A stretch of DNA of 64,000 nucleotides from Shimwellia blattae DSM 4481 = NBRC 105725 (GCF_000262305.1 NC_017910.1:3472001-3536000); one strand, 5' to 3'; numbered from the stretch's first letter, positions 24,893 to 34,314 are shown. The notes: generated from the sequence alone by a model not told the origin. A program made the numbers and translations.

Positions 24893-25351
24893 ATGAGTCT
24901 GCAGTCCGTGCGGCAATACCTCGCCGACAACGCCCCCGATATCGATATCCTTGAACTGAAAAAACCGGCTATCACCACCGCCCAGGCGGCAGAAGCCTGG
25001 CATGTGGCACCGGGGCAACTCGCCAAAACGCTCCCCCTGGAAGTTGAGAATAATGTGGTGCTGATTGTGGCCAGAGGCGATGTGCGCCTGGATAACGAAA
25101 AGCTGAAGCAGACCTTCAAATCCCGGGCGCGGATGCTGAGCAGTGATGAAGTGCTGCTCTGGACAGGGCACCCGGCCGGTGGGGTCTGCCCGTTTGGCCT
25201 GGAAAACCCGCTTGCCGTTTACTGTGATGTGTCGCTGCGCGACTTTCCGGAAGTGTTACCCGCTGCGGGCGCCGTCCATAGCGCCGTGCGTATCTCTCCT
25301 GAGCGGCTGGCCGAACTGACCGCCGCCCAATGGGTCGATGTCTGTCAGTGA
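24893..25351 (+). CDS. YbaK/ProX-type aminoacyl-tRNA deacylase domain protein
   Basis: 152 residues forming a single YbaK/EbsC domain. The family features are the substrate lysine in PGQLAKTLPLEV (about residue 45), VARGDVRLDNEKLK, and the GHPAGGVCPFGL loop, followed by VYCDVSLRDF. Such proteins hydrolyse mischarged aminoacyl-tRNA in trans. The specificity cannot be told here. It is preceded by CAGGAGA and converges on the MFS gene with a 7-bp overlap of the 3' ends. It is not in this position in E. coli. Confidence 0.85.
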   Translation: MSLQSVRQYLADNAPDIDILELKKPAITTAQAAEAWHVAPGQLAKTLPLEVENNVVLIVARGDVRLDNEKLKQTFKSRARMLSSDEVLLWTGHPAGGVCPFGLENPLAVYCDVSLRDFPEVLPAAGAVHSAVRISPERLAELTAAQWVDVCQ

Positions 25352-26607
25352 TAAGAGTGCTGTGAGTGGGCCTGCGCGCCCGGCTCCTCTTCGCGGGCAC
25401 CGGAAATCACCATCCCCCGGGTTTCACGGCCAAACGCCACAAAGACACAAATCAGCACCGCCACCACCCCGGCCACGCAGGCCATAGCAAAGCCGTAATT
25501 CCCGTTATGGGTTTCTGCGATACGCGCCTGCAGCGTGGCATTGACCGAGGCAATCAAATTCCCCAGCTGGTAGACAAACCCGGGCAGTACCGCGCGGGCA
25601 TTGGCGGGCACCAGCTCATTAAGCCAGGTCGGCACAACCCCCCAGGCCCCCTGGACCATAAACTGCATCAGAAACGCCCCAAGGCCGATGGTAAACGAGC
25701 CACTGGAAAAGGCCCACAGGGGTAACACCGGCAGCGCCAGGAAGGCGGCGATCATCATGGTTTTCTTACGGCCAATCTGCTCAGACAACGAACCGAACAG
25801 CACGCCGCCAATCATCGCCGCAATATTGTAGCTGATGGCTATCAGGCTTACGGTGTGCGGGTCAAAACCGTGCTGCACTTTGAGGAAGGTGGGGTACAGA
25901 TCCTGCGTACCGTGGCTGAAGAAGTTAAAGCAGGCCATCACCACCACCAGATACAGGCACAGCTTCCAGTGGCTGCGCAGTACCGGTAACAGCGCCGTGC
26001 TCTCCTGACGGGAGCGGGCCGCCTGCCAGACAGCGGATTCCGGCACTTTAAAATAGATATAGGGCAGCAACAGCACCGGCAGGGCGCCAATCAGGAACAT
26101 ACCGCGCCAGCCCACCATGCTGTAGAACAGACCAAAGATAACCGAGGCCAGCAGGTATCCACACGGATAACCGGCCTGGAAAATCCCCGACATCAGCCCC
26201 CGGGAGCGGTCGGGTATGGTCTCCATCGCCAGCGAAGAGGCCACCCCCCAGATCCCCCCCATAGCCACACCGTAGATAACCCGGAAGGCCAGAAATGCCG
26301 TGAATGTCGGCGACCAGGCGGAAAGCAGCTCAAACACCGAGAACATGGCGATATTGGTCATCAGTATCGGCTTGCGGCCAAAGCGCTCGGCCAGGCGGCC
26401 GAAAATCAGCGCCCCGATGGGGCGCACCGCAAGGGTGAGCATAATCGCCAGGGAAACCTCAGACACGGAGGTAGAAAAGTTAGTGGCCAGATCGCTGAGC
26501 ACAAAAACCAGAATAAAGAAGTCAAAAGCATCCAGCGTCCAGGCTGAAAAACTGGCAATCGCCGTATGGCGCTGCACAGGCGTCCAGGTAAGTGGTGAGA
26601 ATGTCAT
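25345..26607 (-). CDS. MFS transporter, sialate/lactate:H+ symporter (SHS) type
   Basis: 420 residues with 12 predicted membrane segments. The N-terminus has AWTLDAFDFFILVF, and the loop 2-3 signature is GRLAERFGRKPILM, with a second copy SLSEQIGRKKTMM in the C-half. The central loop is short, which is typical of the SHS subfamily (YjhB, NanT and carboxylate transporters). The substrate is unknown, but an organic acid is likely. It is a single gene with no metabolic partner. A 14-bp palindrome lies 121 bp upstream of the start. Confidence 0.82.
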   Translation of the reverse strand: MTFSPLTWTPVQRHTAIASFSAWTLDAFDFFILVFVLSDLATNFSTSVSEVSLAIMLTLAVRPIGALIFGRLAERFGRKPILMTNIAMFSVFELLSAWSPTFTAFLAFRVIYGVAMGGIWGVASSLAMETIPDRSRGLMSGIFQAGYPCGYLLASVIFGLFYSMVGWRGMFLIGALPVLLLPYIYFKVPESAVWQAARSRQESTALLPVLRSHWKLCLYLVVVMACFNFFSHGTQDLYPTFLKVQHGFDPHTVSLIAISYNIAAMIGGVLFGSLSEQIGRKKTMMIAAFLALPVLPLWAFSSGSFTIGLGAFLMQFMVQGAWGVVPTWLNELVPANARAVLPGFVYQLGNLIASVNATLQARIAETHNGNYGFAMACVAGVVAVLICVFVAFGRETRGMVISGAREEEPGAQAHSQHSYH

Positions 26608-26972
26608 GGGAAAGTCCTTACGTCGTCGCGAACTGCGTCGCGTTTTTCGGGCACGTCAGCCAGGCAAGGAACAGGCGATCACTTGTCGGGAGGGCGCAAC
26701 CACCCCTGATTAACATCGGTAAGCCGTAGGTATTAATACCTTATTTTGCATCAACATTATGGCAACATTTTAGCAACCAATTTATTTCATTTTGTAATAA
26801 TAGGCTGCGCAATATTTCGCCACGAATCATTTTCCGGGCAGCTATCCCCGCCCGCCACTGGCGGATAAAACACCAAATATTGATCCGGCCCGGGCACGAT
26901 TGCGCCACAAGGTATGTTACAAAGATAACCTGATGTTTATTACGGTTTAGCCATCACAAGGTAATCCCCGCC
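26608..26972. other. Divergent intergenic region with a 14-bp palindrome
   Basis: 365 bases between the MFS gene and yjjP without a credible gene; it must hold both promoters. AGGTATTAATACCT (26728-26741) is a perfect 14-bp palindrome, a plausible operator for the MFS gene. The middle part (26740-26830) is AT-rich. Confidence 0.6.
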
Positions 26973-27752
26973 ATGACAGACACTGTCCAGCACCAGCAGC
27001 GGCAGGCAACCCGCCTTGCCATTCAGTGCGCCCTGTTTTTACTGCAACACGGGGCCGAAAGTGCGCTGGTTGAGGAGCTCTCAACCCGGCTGGGGCTCGC
27101 CCTGGGCATGGACTCCGTAGAGAGCGCCATCTCCGCGAATGCGGTGGTCCTGACCACCATAAAAGAGGGCCAGTGCCTGACCACCACGCGCAAGAACGCC
27201 GATCGCGGCATCAATATGCATATGGTGACCGAGGTGCAGCACATCGTTATCATGGCGGAGCACAAGCTGCTGGACGCGCAGCAGGTCGAAAAGCGCTTCG
27301 CCCATATCAGGCCCCTGCGCTACCCGCGCTGGGCGGTAGTGCTGATGGTCGGCCTCTCCTGCGCCTGTTTTTGCAAGCTCAATGGCGGCGGCTGGGACGG
27401 GGCGCTGGTCACCTTTATTGCCAGCGCCCTGGCGATGTTTCTGCGCCAGCTGCTGACCCAGCGCCATATGCATCCGCAAATCAACTTCTGCCTGACGGCG
27501 TTTGTCGCCACCTCGGTTTCCGGGCTGCTGTTACTGCTGGAGCCACTGAAAAACACCTCCCCCGTCGCCATGGCGGCCAGCGTGCTGTTGCTGGTTCCCG
27601 GGTTTCCGCTGATTAATGCAGTGGCCGACATGTTTAAAGGCCATATCAATACCGGCCTTGCCCGCTGGGCTATGGCCAGCCTGCTTACCCTTGCAACCTG
27701 CATTGGCGTGGTGATGGCAATGTCACTATGGGGGCTGCACGGATGGGCATAA
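26973..27752 (+). CDS. yjjP: YjjP: large component of the YjjP-YjjB (ThrE-like) exporter
   Basis: 259 residues (E. coli 256). The soluble N-terminal half (to about residue 115) contains the conserved RLAIQCALFLLQHGAESALVEELS and TTIKEGQCLTTTRKNADRGINM segments of the DUF1212/ThrE family. Five hydrophobic segments follow. With YjjB it forms a split ThrE-type transporter, reported in E. coli to affect succinate export. The end overlaps yjjB by 10 bp. Confidence 0.93.
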   Translation: MTDTVQHQQRQATRLAIQCALFLLQHGAESALVEELSTRLGLALGMDSVESAISANAVVLTTIKEGQCLTTTRKNADRGINMHMVTEVQHIVIMAEHKLLDAQQVEKRFAHIRPLRYPRWAVVLMVGLSCACFCKLNGGGWDGALVTFIASALAMFLRQLLTQRHMHPQINFCLTAFVATSVSGLLLLLEPLKNTSPVAMAASVLLLVPGFPLINAVADMFKGHINTGLARWAMASLLTLATCIGVVMAMSLWGLHGWA

Positions 27753-28216
27753 TCGCGCTGCTTCCTGCACTGCTGGAGGATATGGCGCTGGCCGCCATAC
27801 CGGCTGTGGGTTTTGCCATGGTGTTTAATGTCCCGCCGCGTGCCCTGCCCTGGTGTGCCCTGCTGGGCGCGCTGAGCCACGGTTCACGCTTTGTGATGCT
27901 CTCCGCCGGTATCGATATTATCTGGAGCTCATTTTTCGCCGCCATTCTGGCAGGCTGCATCGGTATCCGCTGGTCGCGCTGGTATCTGGCGCACCCGAAG
28001 GTGTTTACCGTTGCGGCGGTGATCCCGATGTTTCCGGGGATCTACGCCTATATTGCGATGATCTCCGCGCTCAAGCTGAGCCATTTCGGCTACAGCGAGC
28101 CGCTGATGACCGCCCTGGTGACCCATTTTCTCAAAGCCTCGTTTATTGTGGGCGCGCTCTCGGTGGGGCTGTCCCTTCCGGGGTTGTGGATTTACCGCAA
28201 ACGCCCCCGGGTATGA
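27743..28216 (+). CDS. yjjB: YjjB: small component of the YjjP-YjjB exporter
   Basis: 157 residues from the ATG at 27743, the same length as E. coli YjjB. It has four to five membrane segments and conserved SRWYLAHPKVFTVAAVIPMFPGI, which corresponds to the C-terminal ThrE domain. The start lies inside the end of yjjP, so translation is coupled. Confidence 0.93.
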   Translation: MGIIALLPALLEDMALAAIPAVGFAMVFNVPPRALPWCALLGALSHGSRFVMLSAGIDIIWSSFFAAILAGCIGIRWSRWYLAHPKVFTVAAVIPMFPGIYAYIAMISALKLSHFGYSEPLMTALVTHFLKASFIVGALSVGLSLPGLWIYRKRPRV

Positions 28217-28302
28217 GAGGCCCCCGGTTATGCTATGCTATGGCCAGATTCACTGTCCGGTTTTCTCCGGAACAGTTCCGTATGCCGTAGTGAGAATGCG
28301 TT

Positions 28303-28857
28303 ATGTCTTCCAGAGTCCTGACTTCCGATGTTATGGGTATTGATACTTTTCGCCAGGATCCCGTTGGTGCCCTGGCCAGTACCGAAAGCGGTACGCTGGC
28401 GGTATTTGAAAATAACGGCCCGGCGTTTTACGCCATTACCGCAGAGCGCCTGGCGGCCCTGCTGGCCTGCGAAGAAAAAGCCAGCCAGGCCCTGACAGAC
28501 GTCACGCTGGATAACACCCTGTTTGGACAAGACGCCGCCGCACCGGCCATGACCCCGGCCCCGTTCGGTAAGTTCGCCATGTACCCCGGCTGGCAGCCGG
28601 ATGCAGACTTTCTGCGCATGGCGGCCCTGTGGGGCATTGCGCTGACCCAGCCGGTCACCCCCGAGGAGCTGGCGTCGTTTATCGCCTACTGGCAGGCGGA
28701 AGGGAAATTCTTCCACCACGTGCAGTGGCAACAAAAGCTGGCCCGCAGCATTCAGATCAACCGGGCCGCTAACGGCGGGAAACCCCGGCACGATATGAAT
28801 GACATTTCTGCCGTGGACTACTCAGCAACCTTACCCGGCTTTCGGAGGACAAAATGA
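28303..28857 (+). CDS. dnaT: DnaT: primosomal protein I
   Basis: 184 residues (E. coli 179). The N-terminal MSSRVLTSDVMGIDTFRQDP and the C-terminal HDMNDISAVDYS segments are conserved; the central ssDNA-binding domain (YPGWQPDADFLRMAALWGI, FIAYWQAEGKFFHHVQWQQKLARSI) is clear. It works with PriA, PriB and DnaC in replication restart. Its last four bases overlap dnaC (ATGA). Confidence 0.95.
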   Translation: MSSRVLTSDVMGIDTFRQDPVGALASTESGTLAVFENNGPAFYAITAERLAALLACEEKASQALTDVTLDNTLFGQDAAAPAMTPAPFGKFAMYPGWQPDADFLRMAALWGIALTQPVTPEELASFIAYWQAEGKFFHHVQWQQKLARSIQINRAANGGKPRHDMNDISAVDYSATLPGFRRTK

Positions 28858-29582
28858 AGGATGTTCAGAATCTGTTTGCCCGGCTGAAAAAGATGATGCC
28901 CGCCGGTATTGAACCGGCGTTTAAAACCCCCGCCGAGCTGATGGCCTGGCAAAAGGAGCAAGGCGAGCAGCGCGCTATCGCCGTGGCCCGCGAAAACCAG
29001 GCCAAAAAGATGGAGCGCGCTTTTGGCCGCTCGGGGATCCGCGAGCTGCACCGCAACTGCTCTTTTGACAACTACCATGCCACCACCCCTGCCCAGCAGC
29101 AGGTCAAGGAGGCGGCCTGGCAGTACGCCATGAACTTTGGCAAAAACATGGACAGTTTTATCTTCTTCGGCAACCCCGGCACCGGGAAGAACCACCTGGC
29201 CGCCGCCATCTGTAATGAATTGCTGATCCGCAACAAAACGGTACTTATCATCACCGTGGCGGATATTATGTCCGCCATGAAGCAGACCTTCAGCAGCGAC
29301 AGCGCCAAAACCGAAGAGCACCTGCTTGATGACCTCAGCACGGTGGATCTGCTGGTTATTGATGAAATCGGCGTGCAGCTCGACTCGCGCTACGAGAAGG
29401 TCATCATTAACCAGATTGTTGACCGCCGCTCATCATCACGGCGCCCCACCGGTATGCTGACCAATCTGGACGCCCCGGGCCTGGCCCGCCAGCTGGGGGA
29501 GCGCGTGGTCGACCGGATGCGCCTCGGCCACAGCCTGCTGCTGACATTCGACTGGGAAAGCTACCGGGACCGGGTCAGCTAA
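28854..29582 (+). CDS. dnaC: DnaC: helicase loader
   Basis: 242 residues (E. coli 245). The N-terminal DnaB-interacting region is followed by an AAA+ ATPase with Walker A GNPGTGKNH at residues 106-114, Walker B LLVIDEIG, and the arginine-finger region near DRMRLGHSLLLTF. It loads DnaB at oriC and at restarted forks. It is co-translated with dnaT and followed by a strong bidirectional terminator. Confidence 0.96.
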   Translation: MKDVQNLFARLKKMMPAGIEPAFKTPAELMAWQKEQGEQRAIAVARENQAKKMERAFGRSGIRELHRNCSFDNYHATTPAQQQVKEAAWQYAMNFGKNMDSFIFFGNPGTGKNHLAAAICNELLIRNKTVLIITVADIMSAMKQTFSSDSAKTEEHLLDDLSTVDLLVIDEIGVQLDSRYEKVIINQIVDRRSSSRRPTGMLTNLDAPGLARQLGERVVDRMRLGHSLLLTFDWESYRDRVS

Positions 29583-29600
29583 TTTCCGCAGCCGTCATAA

Positions 29601-29640
29601 AAAACCCCGCGTCGGTTCACCTGCGCGGGGTTTTGTTTTT
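29601..29640. terminator. Bidirectional terminator between dnaC and opgB
   Basis: AAAACCCCGCG (29601-29611) pairs with CGCGGGGTTTT (29624-29634). It is followed by GTTTTT on the plus strand and, on the minus strand, by the complement of the preceding A-run. It serves both convergent genes. Confidence 0.9.
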
Positions 29641-29643
29641 TGC

Positions 29644-31935
29644 CTAGCTGCCGGTGGGCACAATCTGCATATCCACCATCCCGATCCCCAGCTTACGGGG
29701 CGCATGGCCGAGGATATTCCCGGTATTGGTGGCCTGCGGCGCTGGCGGGGTGATAGTCAGCGTATTGCTGCCGCCCGGGTTAGTGAAATGCAGGGTGGTG
29801 GTCGAAAGCCCCTCCCCGAGGACCAGCGCCTGGGTGCTGCCGCCCACCTGCACCGGGATAGCCTTACCCACATTCGGCCCGAATGCCTTCGCCGTGATCA
29901 CCAGATCAAAGGCGGGCGGCAGCGGCGCCTGATATTCAATGGTGACTGACTCACCCAGCTGAGCATTAGACCAGCGGCCCCACTCTTCCGTGCGGGAGAT
30001 ACCGCTAAAGCGCTTCACCGCCTCAGGGGCACCCGGCACATTAAAAATAAAGCGATCGGCCTGGTAGCGGATGTCGTTATCGCCCACTTTCAGCGCCGCC
30101 ACGTTCTGCTGATAGCGCGCCATATCTACCCGGTCATTACGGGCCTGGGCTTTCCCCTGCCAGGTGGCTTTATCAACCCGCGACACCGACTGCCCCCCCG
30201 CCAGTTGCCCCTGGCTGACACACCAGTCCGCAGACAGGGCCAGCGCCGGTTGCCACAGGCGGGCCATTTTGTAGCAGCGATCCACCCAGATAAAGTTATC
30301 CCGCGGGGCGAAATCCGCCAGCTGGTAGCGCAGCGGCGCCGAGTATTCACTTTCCGGCAGTGGCTCAATGTGGTTATCAGACACCCGCACCAGCAGCGGC
30401 AGCTGGAAGGTAGAACCGGAGAAGCTGATGGTCTTTTTCGCGCTGTCGACGGTAAAGGAGTCTATCTTCGTGGGGAATTTCCACAGGCGAATCACATCCG
30501 GCTTCCAGGCCAGCACTTTCTCTTTGAGATTAAGAAATACCTCAGAGAGCGACTCCCCAGACAGGGTGCTGCGCCCAAGCCCGAGGTAGTTATCCCCACC
30601 CAGCATGTCCAGCACCGTGGCGCCGTTATCCATGGAGTTACGTTTGGTGGCGATCAGCTGCTGCTGTGGATCGTCCCCGCGAATCACAAAAAACAGGTTG
30701 TTGCGATCGTGCTGGTTAAGCTGCTTCCACGCGGTGTTGTTCATGGCCAGATGATCAGAGGAGACGACAATAATCGTCTCTTTAAACCAGGGGGAGGCCT
30801 TAATTTTACTGATCAGCGCCGCAATATGCTGCTGGCTACAGGTCACCGCGCTAAATGAGGGGTTCTCTTTGCCGCCCGTCTCGTAGCGTTTGCGGGTGCA
30901 ACTGCGCGAGACAAACCCATCCGGGTGGTGGGTGTCGACCGTCAGCGTAAACAGGGAAAAGCGCTGACCGGCGCGGGACAGCTCCTGATATGTCTGCCAC
31001 ACCTGGTCCAGCACCGTATCGTCATACAGCCCCCAGTCGTTCATATAGCGGGGATCGTCCAGCTGCCCTTTAAGCTCCTGCGAGCCGTACAGATGGTCGA
31101 AGCCGTGAGATTTGAGGAACACATCTTTCCCGGCAAAGCGCAAATTCGCGCCCTGAATAAAATAGTTCTGATAACCGGAATTTTTCAGAATATCGCCAAG
31201 GCAGAGATTCTGGGGGAAAAAGCTCGACACAGAAGAGGAGGCATTCCCCTCAAAGGGGGCGAACAGCGGGATCCCGCACTGGGAGGCCACCATACCGGCA
31301 ATGGTGTAATCGGTACCCGGCAACTGGGTGGTATGGCTGAAATCCAGCGCTGCATCTTTCAGCGCCCCCAGCTCCGGCGTCAGCCCCGGGAAGGCCTCTT
31401 CATTGAAATAGGTGCGCTCCAGGCTCTCGGCGTAGATATAGACCAGGTTGTACTTCGGGTGGGCAATCTGCTTCGCCGGCACTTTATACCAGACGCCGAA
31501 ATCCGGATCCCCGGGGCGGCTCTGGGATTTCACCAGCTCAGTCAGCTGGGTGAAGGCGGGGCTGGCATCCACCGAGGCCAGACCAAGCATCAGCGCCAGC
31601 AGGCTATACCCCGCGTGGTGCGGGTGATGGCGGCGACGGCGCAGAAGCCAGCCCAGCACGCCAAAAACCGCCACCAGCGCGGCGGCAATGCCCGCACCCG
31701 GCAGAATATATTTGCCCATTCCCGCCCCGGTGAGGCTGTTGGTCAGGGTATACAGCACCGCGTCATTGATCCCTTCGCCGGTAAAGTAATTACTGGCCAC
31801 CAGGGTGATATTCAGAATGATAAAAAAGCCAAGCACGGCCAGGGTGGCAATAAACCACCAGGTATTACGCCCGGCTTTCAGCGCATAGAGCCCCGCCGAC
31901 GCCAGAAACAACACAATGGAGAACAACTCAGACAC
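29644..31935 (-). CDS. opgB: OpgB (MdoB): phosphoglycerol transferase I
   Basis: 763 residues, as in E. coli. It transfers phosphoglycerol from phosphatidylglycerol to osmoregulated periplasmic glucans. There are four N-terminal membrane segments (residues 1-130). A sulfatase/LTA-synthase-like domain has the catalytic threonine in SLERTYFNEEAF, metal-site features in TVDTHHPDGF and SSDHLAMNN, and a C-terminal periplasmic region. The start codon is GTG. It is monocistronic and converges on dnaC. Confidence 0.95.
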   Translation of the reverse strand: MSELFSIVLFLASAGLYALKAGRNTWWFIATLAVLGFFIILNITLVASNYFTGEGINDAVLYTLTNSLTGAGMGKYILPGAGIAAALVAVFGVLGWLLRRRRHHPHHAGYSLLALMLGLASVDASPAFTQLTELVKSQSRPGDPDFGVWYKVPAKQIAHPKYNLVYIYAESLERTYFNEEAFPGLTPELGALKDAALDFSHTTQLPGTDYTIAGMVASQCGIPLFAPFEGNASSSVSSFFPQNLCLGDILKNSGYQNYFIQGANLRFAGKDVFLKSHGFDHLYGSQELKGQLDDPRYMNDWGLYDDTVLDQVWQTYQELSRAGQRFSLFTLTVDTHHPDGFVSRSCTRKRYETGGKENPSFSAVTCSQQHIAALISKIKASPWFKETIIVVSSDHLAMNNTAWKQLNQHDRNNLFFVIRGDDPQQQLIATKRNSMDNGATVLDMLGGDNYLGLGRSTLSGESLSEVFLNLKEKVLAWKPDVIRLWKFPTKIDSFTVDSAKKTISFSGSTFQLPLLVRVSDNHIEPLPESEYSAPLRYQLADFAPRDNFIWVDRCYKMARLWQPALALSADWCVSQGQLAGGQSVSRVDKATWQGKAQARNDRVDMARYQQNVAALKVGDNDIRYQADRFIFNVPGAPEAVKRFSGISRTEEWGRWSNAQLGESVTIEYQAPLPPAFDLVITAKAFGPNVGKAIPVQVGGSTQALVLGEGLSTTTLHFTNPGGSNTLTITPPAPQATNTGNILGHAPRKLGIGMVDMQIVPTGS

Positions 31936-32220
31936 AGAAACCCCTTTGGGAGCCAGAGTGATGTCAAAATTAGCCGACTACTGTAATCAGGATGTCATTT
32001 CGCTGCAATTGTAGTGTTAAAATACGCGACCGGTATTCAGAAAAGGTTGAGAAAGTATTGATTTTCAGATGATGCCCGGTACGGCACCAGTGTGCGGAGC
32101 AGATGAACAGGCAGAAAAACAGACCACCGCCGCCCTTGCCAGCGCCAGGGCGTTATTTTTCACGGTTATCACCGCGCCGGTCGTGACAGCCAGCGCGGCG
32201 ATGATGCGCACAACCGCTTA

Positions 32221-32733
32221 TCAGGAGAGGAATTTCGCGCCCTGTTTCAGAACCAGGTCGCAGGCTTTCTCTTTCACTTTTTTACCCATTTCGGTGTTAC
32301 CCAGGGTGCTCAGGTTGATCTGTTTGCCGTTCGCGGCATCCAGCAGACCCTGCAGGCCCTGCTGATAATCAGTCTGCTGATCCTGAGTTGCTGTCGCCGT
32401 GGTGGTGGTGCTGCCCAGGCCCAGTTTGCTCATCAGCTGTTCTTTGATGCTGTCTGCGTTAGTGGCAGAGACCAGTTTCTGTTTAGCGCAGTAGCCCAGA
32501 ATACCGGTTGCGTTGCTGATGGTGCTGGAGCTCAGGGTATTGCTGCCGCCAGCCAGCAGGCTGGTCAGGGAGGAGAGGCCGCTGGCGCTTTGCCCGGCAG
32601 CGGCAGTGTTGCTGCTGCTTGCCAGAGAGTTAGCTGCGCTGGACAGGTCCTGCAGTGTTACGGCAAAGGCATTGCCGGTCAACAACATCGTGGCGACACT
32701 GGCCACGCAGATAAGGCGTTTTGTAGCTTTCAT
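32221..32733 (-). CDS. yjjA: YjjA: secreted DUF2501 protein
   Basis: 170 residues (E. coli 164). There is a signal peptide MKATKRLICVASVATMLLTGNAFA, then a Ser/Ala/Asn-rich low-complexity stretch and a conserved C-terminal alpha-helical part with two cysteines (GYCAKQK and EKACDLVLKQGAKFLS). It is probably periplasmic. Its function is unknown. The ATG at 32733 is selected because it opens the signal peptide; the upstream extension is not protein-like. Confidence 0.88.
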   Translation of the reverse strand: MKATKRLICVASVATMLLTGNAFAVTLQDLSSAANSLASSSNTAAAGQSASGLSSLTSLLAGGSNTLSSSTISNATGILGYCAKQKLVSATNADSIKEQLMSKLGLGSTTTTATATQDQQTDYQQGLQGLLDAANGKQINLSTLGNTEMGKKVKEKACDLVLKQGAKFLS

Positions 32734-32918
32734 GAATGTTTCTCTTCTTAACAACAGGATCGATCCGGTGCAAACACAATGCGCCTGAACTCCGTCTCTC
32801 CAGGCGCCGGTAACACTCAGCATAATCCTCTGCATGCCGACAATCTTCTCCCTGGTGATATAAATCTGTAGTTCAGGAATTTTCCTGGCATTTTCAGGGG
32901 TATTTCCCCCCCGGGCCG

Positions 32919-33362
32919 TTACTCTTCGGATGCCTCACCGCCCTGGTGGCGTTTGCCCATGGCGATAAACTCTTCCAGCAACCCGGTAAGCTGGCGCAGC
33001 TTCTCCGGCGTGAATTCAGCCTCCAGCCGCCGGTATACCGCCTCCACTTCCTGCTGTGCCCGCTGATACAGCGCCTCCCCCTGGGGGGTGAGCGAGACAT
33101 ACAGCTTGCGCTGGTCATTCACCGGCTTCAGGCGCAGCACCAGACCGTCGCGCTCCATGCGCGTGAGTATCCCGGTCAGGCTGGGGCGCAGAATACAGGT
33201 CTGAAAAGCCAGCTCGTGAAAATCCATCGACGGGTGCTCCGCCAGCACCCGCACAATGCGCCACTGCTGCTCAGTCAGATGATGGCGCTTAACGATCGGA
33301 CGAAAATAGGCCATTGCCGCTTCCCGGGCCTGTAGCAGCGCAATGGTTACCGATTCATGCAT
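32919..33362 (-). CDS. hpaR: HpaR: MarR-family repressor of 4-hydroxyphenylacetate degradation
   Basis: 147 residues (E. coli C/W HpaR about 149). The N-terminus MHESVTIALLQAREAAMAYFRPI is nearly identical. The winged helix includes LTEQQWRIVRVLAE and the recognition segment RPSLTGILTRMERDGLVLRL. HpaR represses the divergent meta-cleavage operon and is relieved by pathway ligands. It is separated from hpaG1 by 319 bp containing the operator and activator sites listed below. Confidence 0.93.
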   Translation of the reverse strand: MHESVTIALLQAREAAMAYFRPIVKRHHLTEQQWRIVRVLAEHPSMDFHELAFQTCILRPSLTGILTRMERDGLVLRLKPVNDQRKLYVSLTPQGEALYQRAQQEVEAVYRRLEAEFTPEKLRQLTGLLEEFIAMGKRHQGGEASEE

Positions 33363-33560
33363 GCAATTCTCTCCTCACTAACGACGGGTAATCATAGCAA
33401 TGCCACCCGGTGCCCGACAGCAAATTTATTAATAAGTGAATAATTTTCAGAGTAAGCACCATTCCGGATATGAAAAATACCAGCCCAAACAACACGATGC
33501 CAGCACAAATCCAGCAACACACTGATTATTAAGATATAAATAAACATAATGTAAATTTAT

Positions 33561-33576
33561 TGTTAATCACATCACA
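33561..33576 (+). promoter_or_regulatory. Candidate CRP site of the hpaG promoter
   Basis: TGTTAATCACATCACA has the 5-6-5 layout with a perfect right half site. Its centre is about 60 bp upstream of the predicted transcription start near the HpaR operator, which suits a class I CRP promoter as described for E. coli W. The 319-bp region otherwise has no gene and is AT-rich between 33420 and 33580. Confidence 0.55.
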
Positions 33577-33626
33577 AAACTTTTACTTACAGTTGCCAGA
33601 CGCGGGCAGGAAGCATAAAACAGAGA

Positions 33627-33644
33627 TCATTAATATGTTAATGA
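33627..33644 (+). promoter_or_regulatory. Candidate HpaR operator
   Basis: TCATTAA-TATG-TTAATGA is a perfect 7+7 dyad of 18 bp, 38 bp before the hpaG1 start codon and just downstream of a possible promoter (TTGCCA at 33593 and CATAAA at 33614). Size and symmetry fit a MarR-family dimer site at the transcription start. Confidence 0.65.
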
Positions 33645-33681
33645 ACCATAAAATCTGTGGTTCAGGCTATAAGGAGTGGTC

Positions 33682-34314
33682 ATGAAAGGCACCGTTTTTG
33701 CCATCGCGTTAAACCATCAGAGCCAGCTGGATGCCTGGGAACAGGCGTTCCGGGAAGCCCCCTATAAAACCCCGCCCCGCACCCCGGTCTGGTTTATTAA
33801 ACCGCGCAACACCGTGGTGACCAGCGGCGCAAGTATCGGCTATCCGGCGGGTGAACAGGTGCAAAGCGGCGGGACCGTCGCGCTGGTAATAGGCAAAACC
33901 GCCCGCAAGGTTTCGCCCCGTCAGGCCACGGACTGTATCGCCGGGTATGCCCTGGCAAACGAACTGAGCCTGCCGGAAACCAGCTTCTACCGCCCGGCCA
34001 TCCAGGCCAAATGCCGGGACGGTTTCTGCCCGCTGGGCGAGCTGGTAACCGGGGTGGATATCCGGGATCTGACCATCATCACTGAGATTAACGGCCGCCA
34101 GGCCGACGCCTGGAGCACCCGGGACCTGGTGCGCGATGCGCAGCAGGTGGTCAGCGCACTGAGCGAGTTTGCCACCCTCCAGCCCGGGGATGTGATCCTG
34201 CTGGGCACCCCGCACCAGCGGGTTACCCTGCACCCGGGCGACCAGGTGCGCATTATGGCAGCGGGCTTCCCGGTGCTGGAAAACACCCTTATTGCCCAAG
34301 GAGCAACCTCATGA
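33682..34314 (+). CDS. hpaG1: HpaG1: homoprotocatechuate isomerase/decarboxylase, N-terminal subunit
   Basis: 210 residues, equivalent to the N-terminal half of the 429-residue fused HpaG of E. coli. It is a fumarylacetoacetate-hydrolase fold (VWFIKPRNTVV, GGTVALVIGKTAR, LQPGDVILLGTP). HpaG decarboxylates OPET and isomerises the product in the homoprotocatechuate pathway. The ATG at 33682 is chosen because AAGGAG (33671-33676) ends on the alternative upstream GTG, which it therefore cannot serve. The stop overlaps hpaG2 (ATGA). Confidence 0.92.
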   Translation: MKGTVFAIALNHQSQLDAWEQAFREAPYKTPPRTPVWFIKPRNTVVTSGASIGYPAGEQVQSGGTVALVIGKTARKVSPRQATDCIAGYALANELSLPETSFYRPAIQAKCRDGFCPLGELVTGVDIRDLTIITEINGRQADAWSTRDLVRDAQQVVSALSEFATLQPGDVILLGTPHQRVTLHPGDQVRIMAAGFPVLENTLIAQGATS

